Source of the DNA: an uncultured Blautia sp.
GTDB taxonomy: Bacteria; Bacillota; Clostridia; Lachnospirales; Lachnospiraceae
Direction: 5' to 3'
NCBI GenBank assembly: GCA_934364795.1
Contig: CAKRMK010000004.1
Span: 1 to 64,000 of the forward strand
Length of the DNA stretch: 64,000 nucleotides
Numbering within the stretch: position 1 is the first letter of the stretch; every line of letters begins with the position of its first letter. The position numbers and the translations under genes are program-made. Positions 8,877 through 16,451 of the stretch are shown here, piece after piece. The notes under the pieces were generated by a model. The model made no database searches, was not told where the DNA came from, and saw nothing but the letters and a program-made list of their open reading frames with translations.

Positions 8877-11219
8877 ATGGAATTGTATTTTAAAGATCCT
8901 GCAAAATGCTGGCTGGAGGGATTCCCTCTTGGAAACGGCAGAATCGGAGCAATGATTTATGGAAATCCAGATAAAGAAATACTTCAGCTAAATGAAGATA
9001 CTTTGTGGTCAGGCACTCCTTACAATGGTCAGAGGGGACTTTCCCCGAAGGTAATAAAAAAGGCCAGAATGCTGTGTGAAAGGGGAAACTATGAAGAAGC
9101 TACAACAGTTCTGGAGGAAAAACTGACAGAGGCCGAAGATGTTCAGGTTTATCTGCCTTTTGGAAATCTGCATGTTGATATTCTGAATAAAAATGACAGG
9201 GAAAATCCAAAGAATTGCCATATTACAGAGTATGAAAGACATCTGGAGCTTGATCGTGCTGTGGCATCTGAACATTACAGAAGAAATGGAGTAAAATTTT
9301 ATAAAACCTGTTTTATCAGTGCCCCATCCCAGGGACTGGTATATCAGATAAAAGCCGATCAGCCTTTTTCTGTACAGATTTATTTCGAGGGAGGATTTCT
9401 GAAAAAGAAGCAATACGAAAACAACCGTTTTGAACTGACTGGAATTTGTCCGGGACGAAGCGGTTTTAAAGTAGGTGAACAAAATAAGGCAGAAAATTTT
9501 TTGTTTCCCTTAGAGACTTTAAATCAGGGAATTCACTATATGGGGGAGGGAACCGTAACCATCCGGGACGGCCTGTCTTCCAGCTCCCAAAGCGGAATTT
9601 TCTGTGAAAATACAACTGCAGTGGAGATAAGACTGGTAATCCGTACCAGTTACCGTGGATATGACAAAGCATATCCGTTGCAGTATACAGACCGTGAAAT
9701 AAAAGAAATGTTAAAAGAGGATCAAAAAAAGTTATCCTCTCCCTTTGAAAACCTGCTGGAAGAACATATCAGGGAATACAGCGTATTTTATAAAAGAACG
9801 GATTTCAGAGTATGGGAAGATAACAAAGAGCCAAAAAAAGACCTGAAAAAGCGGCTGGCGGATTTTAACCTTGGAAGCAAAGATCCAGGTCTTTATGCGC
9901 TGATGTTTGCTTTTGGAAAATACCTGCTAATCTCCTCTTCCAGACCTGGCACACAGGCAGCAAATCTGCAGGGAATCTGGAGTAATGAGCTGATTCCGCC
10001 CTGGTTTGGGGATTACACTGTGAATATCAATACTGAAATGAATTACTGGATGACAGGTCCGTTAAATCTTCCCGAAATGCAAATGCCCCTTCTGGATCTG
10101 TGTAAAAAGCTAGCAAAGAATGGGGAATATACTGCAAGAGAACTTTTTGACAGTGAGGGAACTGCCTGCTTCCACAATACGGATTTGTGGGGAAAAACCT
10201 CTCCTGCTACAGGAAAGGCAATGTGGGCCTTCTGGCCTTTTGGACAGGCATGGCTGTGCCGCAATCTTTTTGATTTGTATTTGTTTACCTGTGACAGAAA
10301 TTATCTGGAAAAAATCATGCCCATACTGGAAGAAAATGTCCGCTTTTGTCTTGACCAGCTTCAGGAGACACCAAAGGGACTGGCAGTTTGCCCGGCAACC
10401 TCACCGGAAAATCTGTTTTATGAAGATTGTTCTGTGGCAAAATACAGCGAAAATACACTGGCCATTGTACGAAATTTGTTTCGTGATTACATACAGGGCT
10501 GTCAGGCACTTGAGATCAAAAATGACCTGGTTGAAAAGGTTTCACAGGCACTTAAGCAGATAATCCCGGTTAAGCTTGGAAGCCGGGGGCAGATTCTGGA
10601 GTGGAACGAGGAATTCCCGGAACAGGACATTCACCACCGCCATCTTTCTCATTTATATGAGCTTCACCCTGGAAGAGGAATTACCTCCCATAAACCAGAT
10701 TTGTATAAAGGAGCAAAAAAAAGCCTGGAGCTTCGCCAGGATGAGGGAACTGGCTGGAGCCTTGCCTGGAAGGTTCTTATGTGGGCACGTATGGAAAATG
10801 GAGAACGGGCAGGTAAAATCTTAAAAAGACTGTTTCGGGTAGTAGAACCAGATGCAGAAATGGAAATTCGCGGAGGCGGGATTTACCCCAATCTGCTTTG
10901 TGCACATCCTCCTTTTCAGATAGATGGGAATCTGGGGTACAGCGCCGCAGTTGCAGAGCTTCTGGTACAAAGCCACGGAGATGAAATTGTTCTCTTTCCT
11001 GCTCTTCTGCCTGAATGGAAAAACGGAGCGGCAACCGGTTTTCTGGCAAGAGGAAATATTCAGGTGGATCTTTACTGGGAGGGGAAAAATGTACGATATG
11101 TATTAAAGGCACAAAAAGATACAAAAATAAACCTGCGTGTGGGAAAAAAGAAAGGCTGCAGCTGTTTCCTTCGTGGAAATATTCCCTACAAAGGTACTGC
11201 CATATTAGAACGGACCTGA
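8877..11219 (+). CDS. GH95 alpha-L-fucosidase, cytoplasmic
   Basis: Inverting glycoside hydrolase of family 95; known members cut Fuc-alpha-1,2-Gal, with some alpha-L-galactosidases. The family signature PLGNGRIGAMIYG is at 17-29 and LNEDTLWSG at 38-46. In the (alpha/alpha)6 barrel, NINTEMNYW (383-391), ILEWNEEF around Glu575, HHRHLSHLYELHPG (586-599), GTGWSLAWK and QIDGN (Asp683) correspond by motif to the catalytic Asn, Asn, Glu and Asp of AfcA. There is no signal peptide and no added binding module, and at 780 residues the length is normal for cytoplasmic members. It is the third gene of the plus-strand operon, 24 bases after the regulator. Together with the GH29 enzyme it should handle different fucosyl linkages. 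Confidence 0.92.
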   Translation: MELYFKDPAKCWLEGFPLGNGRIGAMIYGNPDKEILQLNEDTLWSGTPYNGQRGLSPKVIKKARMLCERGNYEEATTVLEEKLTEAEDVQVYLPFGNLHVDILNKNDRENPKNCHITEYERHLELDRAVASEHYRRNGVKFYKTCFISAPSQGLVYQIKADQPFSVQIYFEGGFLKKKQYENNRFELTGICPGRSGFKVGEQNKAENFLFPLETLNQGIHYMGEGTVTIRDGLSSSSQSGIFCENTTAVEIRLVIRTSYRGYDKAYPLQYTDREIKEMLKEDQKKLSSPFENLLEEHIREYSVFYKRTDFRVWEDNKEPKKDLKKRLADFNLGSKDPGLYALMFAFGKYLLISSSRPGTQAANLQGIWSNELIPPWFGDYTVNINTEMNYWMTGPLNLPEMQMPLLDLCKKLAKNGEYTARELFDSEGTACFHNTDLWGKTSPATGKAMWAFWPFGQAWLCRNLFDLYLFTCDRNYLEKIMPILEENVRFCLDQLQETPKGLAVCPATSPENLFYEDCSVAKYSENTLAIVRNLFRDYIQGCQALEIKNDLVEKVSQALKQIIPVKLGSRGQILEWNEEFPEQDIHHRHLSHLYELHPGRGITSHKPDLYKGAKKSLELRQDEGTGWSLAWKVLMWARMENGERAGKILKRLFRVVEPDAEMEIRGGGIYPNLLCAHPPFQIDGNLGYSAAVAELLVQSHGDEIVLFPALLPEWKNGAATGFLARGNIQVDLYWEGKNVRYVLKAQKDTKINLRVGKKKGCSCFLRGNIPYKGTAILERT

Positions 11220-11223
11220 TAAT

Positions 11224-11259
11224 CGGGCTACAACAACTGAATTCGGGTGTTGTAGCCCG
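11224..11259. terminator. Hairpin between convergent GH95 and cobalamin-transport operons
   Basis: The perfect 12-base arms CGGGCTACAACA and TGTTGTAGCCCG flank a 12-base loop, five bases past the GH95 stop. The structure can form in transcripts of either strand and probably separates the two convergent operons. The T-run is poor on both strands. Confidence 0.6.
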
Positions 11260-11317
11260 CAAATTGGGGCGTACAGATTGCGGGAAAAGATTTTTTTATC
11301 TTCTCAAAAACAGGTCC

Positions 11318-12427
11318 CTATTTATAGAAATCAACTTTCACATCCGGGATTTTCTTTGCTTCTTCTATAAGCTGTCCCAGCCGTCTGTTACATGTTTTTA
11401 CAGGAACCCCGGTGCAAATAATCCGGTCACAGGATTTCATAATATTTACCGCTTTCTGGAAGGCTTCTTCAGAAATTTCCTCAAAGGGCTCCTCTGTAAT
11501 CACCTGGGATGCAAGAATACGGGCAAGACGATAATCTACATCATTTTCGTACAGAATTCCCGCAATAAAAGGAGTGTTTTCTTTCTGGAGCTGACGAAAT
11601 ACCGGAATGCCGGTTCCATTTCCACAGATTACGAAAGTTTTCGCTTCCCCCTGTGGCTTTGGAAGCTCAATACTTCCAAATAATGGATCAAAAAATCCGT
11701 TATTAATCTCATAGAGATTCCGTATCATATTTTCTTCAAAAATATCTTCCGGCCTGCCAAAATGTGAAATGGTATCTCCTTTTACACAGATAATCTTATC
11801 TGCAATTTTCTGTGCAAGGTCAATTTCATGAAGGGACATGATAACTGTGATCTGCTTTTCTTTTGCCATATTACGGAGAATGGAAAGCAGATCCAGCTTA
11901 TGTTTAATGTCAAGGAAAGATGTTGGCTCATCCAGAATAATAATATCAGGCTCCTGGCAGATAGCACGGGCAAGAAGGACTCTCTGGCGCTGTCCGTCAC
12001 TGATGTTGTTAAAATCACGGTTTCCAAGCTCTTTTGCATGGACAGCTTCCATGGCATCTTCCACTTTTTTCTCGTCTTCTTTTGTCAGAATTCCAAGTCT
12101 TCCGGTATAGGGGTAACGTCCTGTCGCCACAATATCGTGACAGGTCATAAGCTCCGGCTTCATACGGTCTGTAAGTACAACTGCCATACGTGTAGAAAGA
12201 TCACGAAAAGAAAGTGAATTCAGATTCTGCTGATCAAAATAAACTTTTCCGCCTATGATCTGCAATTGTCTGGTAATACTTTTCAAAATGGTAGATTTAC
12301 CGGAACCGTTAGGGCCGATCAGTGTTACAATTTCCCCCTTTTTGATTCCGATACAGATATCATGGATCAAAGCTTTTTTGTTGTATCCAACAGACAGCTG
12401 ATCCATCTGAAAATAATAGTTGTCCAT
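11318..12427 (-). CDS. btuD: BtuD/FecE-type ABC ATPase with extra C-terminal domain
   Basis: ATPase subunit of a corrinoid or metal-chelate importer. Walker A is GPNGSGKST at 38-46, the signature ISDGQ at 142-146, Walker B DIIILDE at 161-167 and the switch His at 200. The ATPase core ends near residue 250, the normal length. A further 112 residues (258-369) start with a beta strand and glycine-rich turn (FVICGNGTGIP) and look like a small Rossmann-type domain of unknown role. It is the last gene of the riboswitch-controlled operon, two bases after the permease. Cobalamin as substrate is inferred from the upstream riboswitch; iron-chelate transport is the alternative on sequence alone. Confidence 0.82.
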   Translation of the reverse strand: MDNYYFQMDQLSVGYNKKALIHDICIGIKKGEIVTLIGPNGSGKSTILKSITRQLQIIGGKVYFDQQNLNSLSFRDLSTRMAVVLTDRMKPELMTCHDIVATGRYPYTGRLGILTKEDEKKVEDAMEAVHAKELGNRDFNNISDGQRQRVLLARAICQEPDIIILDEPTSFLDIKHKLDLLSILRNMAKEKQITVIMSLHEIDLAQKIADKIICVKGDTISHFGRPEDIFEENMIRNLYEINNGFFDPLFGSIELPKPQGEAKTFVICGNGTGIPVFRQLQKENTPFIAGILYENDVDYRLARILASQVITEEPFEEISEEAFQKAVNIMKSCDRIICTGVPVKTCNRRLGQLIEEAKKIPDVKVDFYK

Positions 12428-12429
12428 CT

Positions 12430-13482
12430 TTAGTTTCCTCTCTTTTTGTGCAGCATCATAAAAATTACCACCGGTGCGCCAAATATAGATGTGACAGTAC
12501 TGATATTCAGCTCCAGAGGCGCAAATGCCATTCTTGCGATCAGGTCACACATCATACAGAAAACAGCGCCGCCAAGGAAGGTTCCGGGAATAATAATCAG
12601 CGGCCGTGATGTGTTAAAGCTTCTTTTCATCAAAAATGGAACTGCGATTCCAACGAAGGAAATAGGTCCTGCAAAAGCAGTTACAGTAGCTGACAAAATG
12701 CTGGAAAGCAGGATCAGGGCAACTCGGAAAAATTTAATGTTGACTCCCATGCTCTGTGCATAAGCTTCTCCCAGCTGGTACGCTCCGATGGGTTTGGAAA
12801 GAAGGAACGTAAGGATTAAGGTAATGCCGACTACAGCGCAGGAAATATATACATTGCTCCAGCTCATACCGGAAAAGCTTCCCTGGGACCAGCCATGGAG
12901 ATTTACAATATCAGAATCATCAGCAAAGGTGATCACAAAATCCGTTACTGCCGAGCAGATATAACCGATCATGATTCCGGCTACCAGAAGGGTCGCCATA
13001 TGTTTGATTCTTTTGGAAATCAGAAGAATAAACCCAATAGAGATCAAAGAACCGATAAATGCTGCAATGATCAGTGTGTAAGAGGTTACAGTAGCAGCCT
13101 TTCCAAGATAATAGATCATGGTAAGGGCAACGACCATTTTGGCTCCGGAAGAGATTCCAAGGACAAAAGGACCTGCAATTGGATTTTCAAAGAAGGTCTG
13201 AAGGAGAAAACCGGACAATGACAATGCGCCTCCCAGAATGGCTGCCATCAGGATTCTTGGCAGACGGATCTTCCAGATAATACTGTATTCTTTTGTATCA
13301 GTTGCTTTTTTCAGAAGAATATCTACAATTTCAGACAGGGAAATATGTACATTTCCGGTATTGATATTCAGCACTGTGATCAGGGCAAAAGCCAGGATCA
13401 GCAAAAGAAAAACAATTGTGTAACGGGTTCGTCGCTTGAAATTTTCCATGTGAAAGCTGGAACTTTCAGATTGTGTAGTCAT
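12430..13482 (-). CDS. btuC: BtuC/FecCD-type importer permease
   Basis: Membrane subunit of a type II ABC importer. It has about ten hydrophobic segments, the family motif LPRILMAAILGGALSLSGFLLQ near residue 75 (starting KIRLPR), NPIAGPFVLGIS, and a C-terminal VPFLMK and IPGTFLGGAVFC region. The start is supported by an AAGGAG site. It lies between the binding-protein and ATPase genes under the cobalamin riboswitch. A single permease gene implies a homodimer, as in BtuC. Corrinoid specificity is inferred from regulation. Confidence 0.85.
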   Translation of the reverse strand: MTTQSESSSFHMENFKRRTRYTIVFLLLILAFALITVLNINTGNVHISLSEIVDILLKKATDTKEYSIIWKIRLPRILMAAILGGALSLSGFLLQTFFENPIAGPFVLGISSGAKMVVALTMIYYLGKAATVTSYTLIIAAFIGSLISIGFILLISKRIKHMATLLVAGIMIGYICSAVTDFVITFADDSDIVNLHGWSQGSFSGMSWSNVYISCAVVGITLILTFLLSKPIGAYQLGEAYAQSMGVNIKFFRVALILLSSILSATVTAFAGPISFVGIAVPFLMKRSFNTSRPLIIIPGTFLGGAVFCMMCDLIARMAFAPLELNISTVTSIFGAPVVIFMMLHKKRGN

Positions 13483-13552
13483 TTTTTTCTCCTTGAGGCA
13501 TCTTTACTTGAATTATCTTAATTTGGTTTGTTCTTATTCCGTTTAATTTATT

Positions 13553-14761
13553 TTAGTTTAATTTATGTAAAAAAGTCATATTTTCTTCTCCACCATCTGT
13601 AAACATCAGGTTCAGATCATTAATCAGTTCTCCAATGGTATCGGTATGCTGATACATGGAATTATCCGTGATCCACACATTTCCCTCTTTTACTGCCTTA
13701 AAGTCCGCAAGGAGCTCATCCTTTGCCAGAAGGTCATCCAGGCTTTTTACAGAGGCATCAATGCTGGAGTTGTATATGAGGTAATCTGCATCTGCAGCAG
13801 TGTTATAGAACTCTTCCATTGTGATAGCGATGGATGTTTTGCTGGCATCGTTTGGAAGGTCAGCAAAAGCATTTCTGCCTCCTGCAATTTCAATCATACT
13901 GGAAATGTAATCTTTTGGATTTCGCACTACAGGAGCGCCACTGGTGTTGATGTAGAAAAATGCCACTGTCTTTTCTGTATTTGTAAAATTCTTCAGATTT
14001 TCGATAATCTGCTCCTGGCTTTCAAAAAAGGCATCTGCTTCTTCTTCCTTATTCATCAGAGCACCATACAGCTTGATCCATTCTGTGCGTCCAAGAGGCT
14101 GGCTTTCATAGCTGGAACGGTCCACGAAAACAGGAATGCCAAGAGTTTCGATCATTTCCTGAACTTTCGGGGCATGAAGGATCATGGTAGACTCGATTGC
14201 CAGGTCACAGTCCTCTCCTACCAGAAGCTCATAATCTGGTTCGTCGTATTTTCCAGCATATGTCATGCTGCCGTTTTCGATAGCGTCTGCAGCAGACTGG
14301 ATGTACCAGCCGGAAGCATCAAGGCCGGATAATTTTATGGAATCCACACTTCCGATTGCATCAAACAATGCCATTGGAGAAGTTGCTGCCATGTAGATAG
14401 TGTCAAGCGGCTGGAAAAGAATCTGGATATCATCATCCAGCCCTTCCGGTGCTTCTTTTCCTTCCGGAACTACCAGATAGCGGGCGTCATCGTGCACATC
14501 CAGTAATTTATAGCCATCTTCATAATAATACACATCAAAGCACTCTGCAAAAGACAGAGGCATTGTGGACTCGTAGGTAAGCCCTGGAAGATCTGGAGCC
14601 TCTTCGCCTGAAGTGTGGGATGTATCTGTATCTTTTGATGCAGTATTTTGTTCAGAGGATTCCTGGGAGGCTGCATATACAGGAAGCACAGTTGCAGAGC
14701 AGCTCATTGCAGCTATGAGAAAAACACTTAAAATTTTTGAATTTATCTTTTGGGTATCCAT
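13553..14761 (-). CDS. btuF: Periplasmic-binding protein of the corrinoid importer (BtuF-like)
   Basis: Substrate-binding protein of the class III (BtuF/FhuD) type. The signal peptide is residues 1-30 (ending LPVYA), followed by an acidic Ser/Thr linker to about residue 60. Lobe 1 is about 70-235 (IPVFVDRSSY, then PLGRTEWIKLYGALM), a connecting helix follows, and lobe 2 is about 266-395 (FFYINTSGAPV and the VWITDNSMYQH end). Cys21 (AAMSC) does not make a proper lipobox, so lipidation is doubtful. It is the second gene behind the riboswitch and is a paralogue of the preceding 376-residue protein over lobe 1. A 14-bp hairpin sits just ahead of it. Confidence 0.82.
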   Translation of the reverse strand: MDTQKINSKILSVFLIAAMSCSATVLPVYAASQESSEQNTASKDTDTSHTSGEEAPDLPGLTYESTMPLSFAECFDVYYYEDGYKLLDVHDDARYLVVPEGKEAPEGLDDDIQILFQPLDTIYMAATSPMALFDAIGSVDSIKLSGLDASGWYIQSAADAIENGSMTYAGKYDEPDYELLVGEDCDLAIESTMILHAPKVQEMIETLGIPVFVDRSSYESQPLGRTEWIKLYGALMNKEEEADAFFESQEQIIENLKNFTNTEKTVAFFYINTSGAPVVRNPKDYISSMIEIAGGRNAFADLPNDASKTSIAITMEEFYNTAADADYLIYNSSIDASVKSLDDLLAKDELLADFKAVKEGNVWITDNSMYQHTDTIGELINDLNLMFTDGGEENMTFLHKLN

Positions 14762-14807
14762 ATTTTTTCCCTCTTTGATTTATCTGTAAGAAACAAGATC
14801 ATAAAAA

Positions 14808-14827
14808 GGATCCTGCTTGCAGGATTC
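14808..14827 (-). terminator. Hairpin ahead of the binding-protein gene
   Basis: ATCCTGC (810-816 of this kb) and GCAGGAT are perfect arms around a two-base loop, followed on the minus strand by CCTTTTTATG. It resembles a weak terminator between the two paralogous genes. Nearly the same hairpin occurs at 16028-16044 ahead of the first gene. A GC-rich palindrome, GGCGGGCCGCC at 14837-14847, lies between this hairpin and the upstream stop codon. Confidence 0.5.
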
Positions 14828-14868
14828 TTTGCCTGCGGCGGGCCGCCTTGGGCGACATCTGCCTTAAA

Positions 14869-15999
14869 TTAGTCAGCCATATCAGCAGGCTCTAAAATGG
14901 AAGCATAAACAGTTGCCCACATTTCCTTTGAAGCATCAGACTGCTCGTCTGCTGAACGGTCTACAATAAAAGGAATGCCTAATGTACTGTATTTTTCAGC
15001 TGCATCCTGAAGAACGTCCTCATTTTCAACCTGCAAAATTTCAGAAGAAAGGATGGCAAGCTGGCACTGATTTTTTACAAGGGCTTTGTAATCCGTATCC
15101 TTATAAGTGCCAGAAGCAGTGATCAGGTCAGAAAATCCAAGCCCGTCAAGTGTTTCTTTTGCAGAGTCAGATGTATTATAGATGCTTGCGACTGGTTTCT
15201 GAATAAGAACTGCCTCTTTGTCAAGACCAGCCGGGATCTCAGCTGCTTCTGGCAAAATCAGATACTTTACTACATTCGCTGTGTATAAAGTAGTATTTTC
15301 GGAGGAATCTGTGTCTGCAGATGAATCAGTGTCTGTTTCCATATCAATTTCAAGCAGAAGTATTCCATTTTCATAGCTGTACAGCCGGAAGTAATCTCCC
15401 TGGCTGACAGGTGCTTCTCCGTTTGATTCAAGTCCTGTGATCTTTGGAGCTGTTTCATCCAGTGTTTCATTTCCCGTGGCTATCAAATTGTTTGAACTGG
15501 AGGTATCTGTGGAACTTTCGGAATTCTCCTTTGAATCAGCACCATCTTCTTCCAGTGCCGCATAAATGGTATAGGTAATTTCATGAGCCTGGGACATTCT
15601 GGTTGTCATTCCAATAACCGTATTATTCTGATTAAGAGCTACAGGAATGGTAAAGGTGGAAATTCCGTCACCACTGTCACCATAATAAGTTTCTCCATCT
15701 GCTTTTACATATCCGTAATATTCACTGCTAAAAACAATGGTTGCATATGCCTTACCATCTTTAACTGTGATCTCATCACAGGAAATAGTGATTCTTCCGG
15801 AACCGCCTGACCAGGAAAAGGTGTCGGGGGTATAGGTTCCATCTGGAAGAGTCGTTGAGTTGTCGATCACCTCTGTAGTGGCGTCTAAACTGGAATCACT
15901 CTCTGCATTTTGGCTCTGTGCGAAAGCAGAGGCCGCAGGAGTAACTGTCATTGCAAGAGAAAGAAATAATGCCATAAAATATTTAGAGTTTCTTTTCAT
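14869..15999 (-). CDS. Chimeric secreted protein: unknown beta domain plus half a binding protein
   Basis: First gene behind the cobalamin riboswitch. Residues 1-27 are a signal peptide (ending SAFA). Residues 51-148 form a beta-rich domain of unknown family (DGTYTPDTFSWSGGSGR, YYGYVKADGETYYG, MSQAHEITYTIY). An acidic Ser/Thr linker follows. Residues 200-370 match lobe 1 of the neighbouring BtuF-like protein (DYFRLYSYENG, KYLILPE, TDYKALV, GIPFIVDRS, KEMWATVYASIL). The frame then stops where the connecting helix should begin, so lobe 2 is missing. It is not a recent frameshift, because no lobe 2 sequence follows in the 107 bases before the next gene. A role in surface capture of corrinoids is an inference from regulation. 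Confidence 0.75.
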   Translation of the reverse strand: MKRNSKYFMALFLSLAMTVTPAASAFAQSQNAESDSSLDATTEVIDNSTTLPDGTYTPDTFSWSGGSGRITISCDEITVKDGKAYATIVFSSEYYGYVKADGETYYGDSGDGISTFTIPVALNQNNTVIGMTTRMSQAHEITYTIYAALEEDGADSKENSESSTDTSSSNNLIATGNETLDETAPKITGLESNGEAPVSQGDYFRLYSYENGILLLEIDMETDTDSSADTDSSENTTLYTANVVKYLILPEAAEIPAGLDKEAVLIQKPVASIYNTSDSAKETLDGLGFSDLITASGTYKDTDYKALVKNQCQLAILSSEILQVENEDVLQDAAEKYSTLGIPFIVDRSADEQSDASKEMWATVYASILEPADMAD

Positions 16000-16027
16000 T
16001 TTTTCACCGTCTTTCTTCTAAGAAAAG

Positions 16028-16044
16028 ATCCTGCTTTGCAGGAT
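16028..16044 (-). repeat. Second copy of the ATCCTGC hairpin
   Basis: ATCCTGC and GCAGGAT flank a three-base loop, 29 bases upstream of the chimeric-protein start. It is nearly identical to the hairpin at 14808-14827 ahead of the paralogue, which suggests the gene and its leader were duplicated together. Confidence 0.5.
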
Positions 16045-16058
16045 TTTTTGCTGTAAAT

Positions 16059-16093
16059 AAAAAAGTGCCTGCTTCCGATAATAGAAAACAGGC
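16059..16093 (-). terminator. Riboswitch expression-platform terminator
   Basis: Minus-strand GCCTGTTTT and GGAAGCAGGC pair around an eight-base loop and are followed by ACTTTTTTATTT. It lies 57 bases after the aptamer's 3' P1 arm and before the first gene, where a ligand-controlled terminator would be expected. Which alternative pairing opposes it was not worked out. Confidence 0.75.
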
Positions 16094-16149
16094 ATGGTTC
16101 ATACATGCTCATTCATAATGAAGTGCTTTCTTCGGAAGCTTTCATTTCG

Positions 16150-16333
16150 CATATTCAGCAGGTCTCCTGGCTTACGGATCATTATACAGATTCTACCTTC
16201 TCGGCTTGCACCAATGGTATCACAGAATCTGATTCCCCGCTTACAGTGACCGGATCGCTTAGGATTTTCACCTGATTCCCTTTTAAGCCTTTTCAAATAT
16301 TTTTATTCTGGTATTTGAATGGCACTGAATATG
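16150..16333 (-). promoter_or_regulatory. Cobalamin riboswitch aptamer
   Basis: Read on the minus strand, the region has the conserved cobalamin aptamer blocks in order: AAAAGGGAATCAGGTGAAAATCC in the core (core block near 16290-16265), GGTCACTGTAAGCGGGG, CATTGGTGCAAGCCGAGAAGG, and the B12 box AAGCCAGGAGACCTGC at about 16173-16158. The closing P1 stem is a perfect nine-base pair, CATATTCAG (16333-16325) with CTGAATATG (16158-16150). A promoter lies just upstream and a terminator just downstream. It should turn off the four-gene transport operon when cobalamin is plentiful. Confidence 0.93.
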
Positions 16334-16351
16334 ATTTATTCAACTTTTGTT

Positions 16352-16380
16352 ATTATATCAAACTGCTTTATTGAAATCAA
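16352..16380 (-). promoter_or_regulatory. Promoter of the cobalamin riboswitch operon
   Basis: TTGATT (16380-16375), 17 bases, then TATAAT (16357-16352) on the minus strand place transcription start about 12 bases before the P1 stem of the riboswitch. Further upstream, to the vanW stop, there are two short dyads (TTACTG/CAGTAA and GCACAG/CTGTGC) that may end the vanW transcript. Confidence 0.75.
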
Positions 16381-16451
16381 GAGGTGCACAGGAGCTATTG
16401 TGCTACTGTGCATCGCGAAGCGTATTACTGCTCACTTTGTTCACAGTAACA

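Noticed and set aside
16099..16296. 65-codon minus-strand frame
   Set aside because: It lies wholly within the cobalamin riboswitch, and its codons reflect conserved aptamer sequence.
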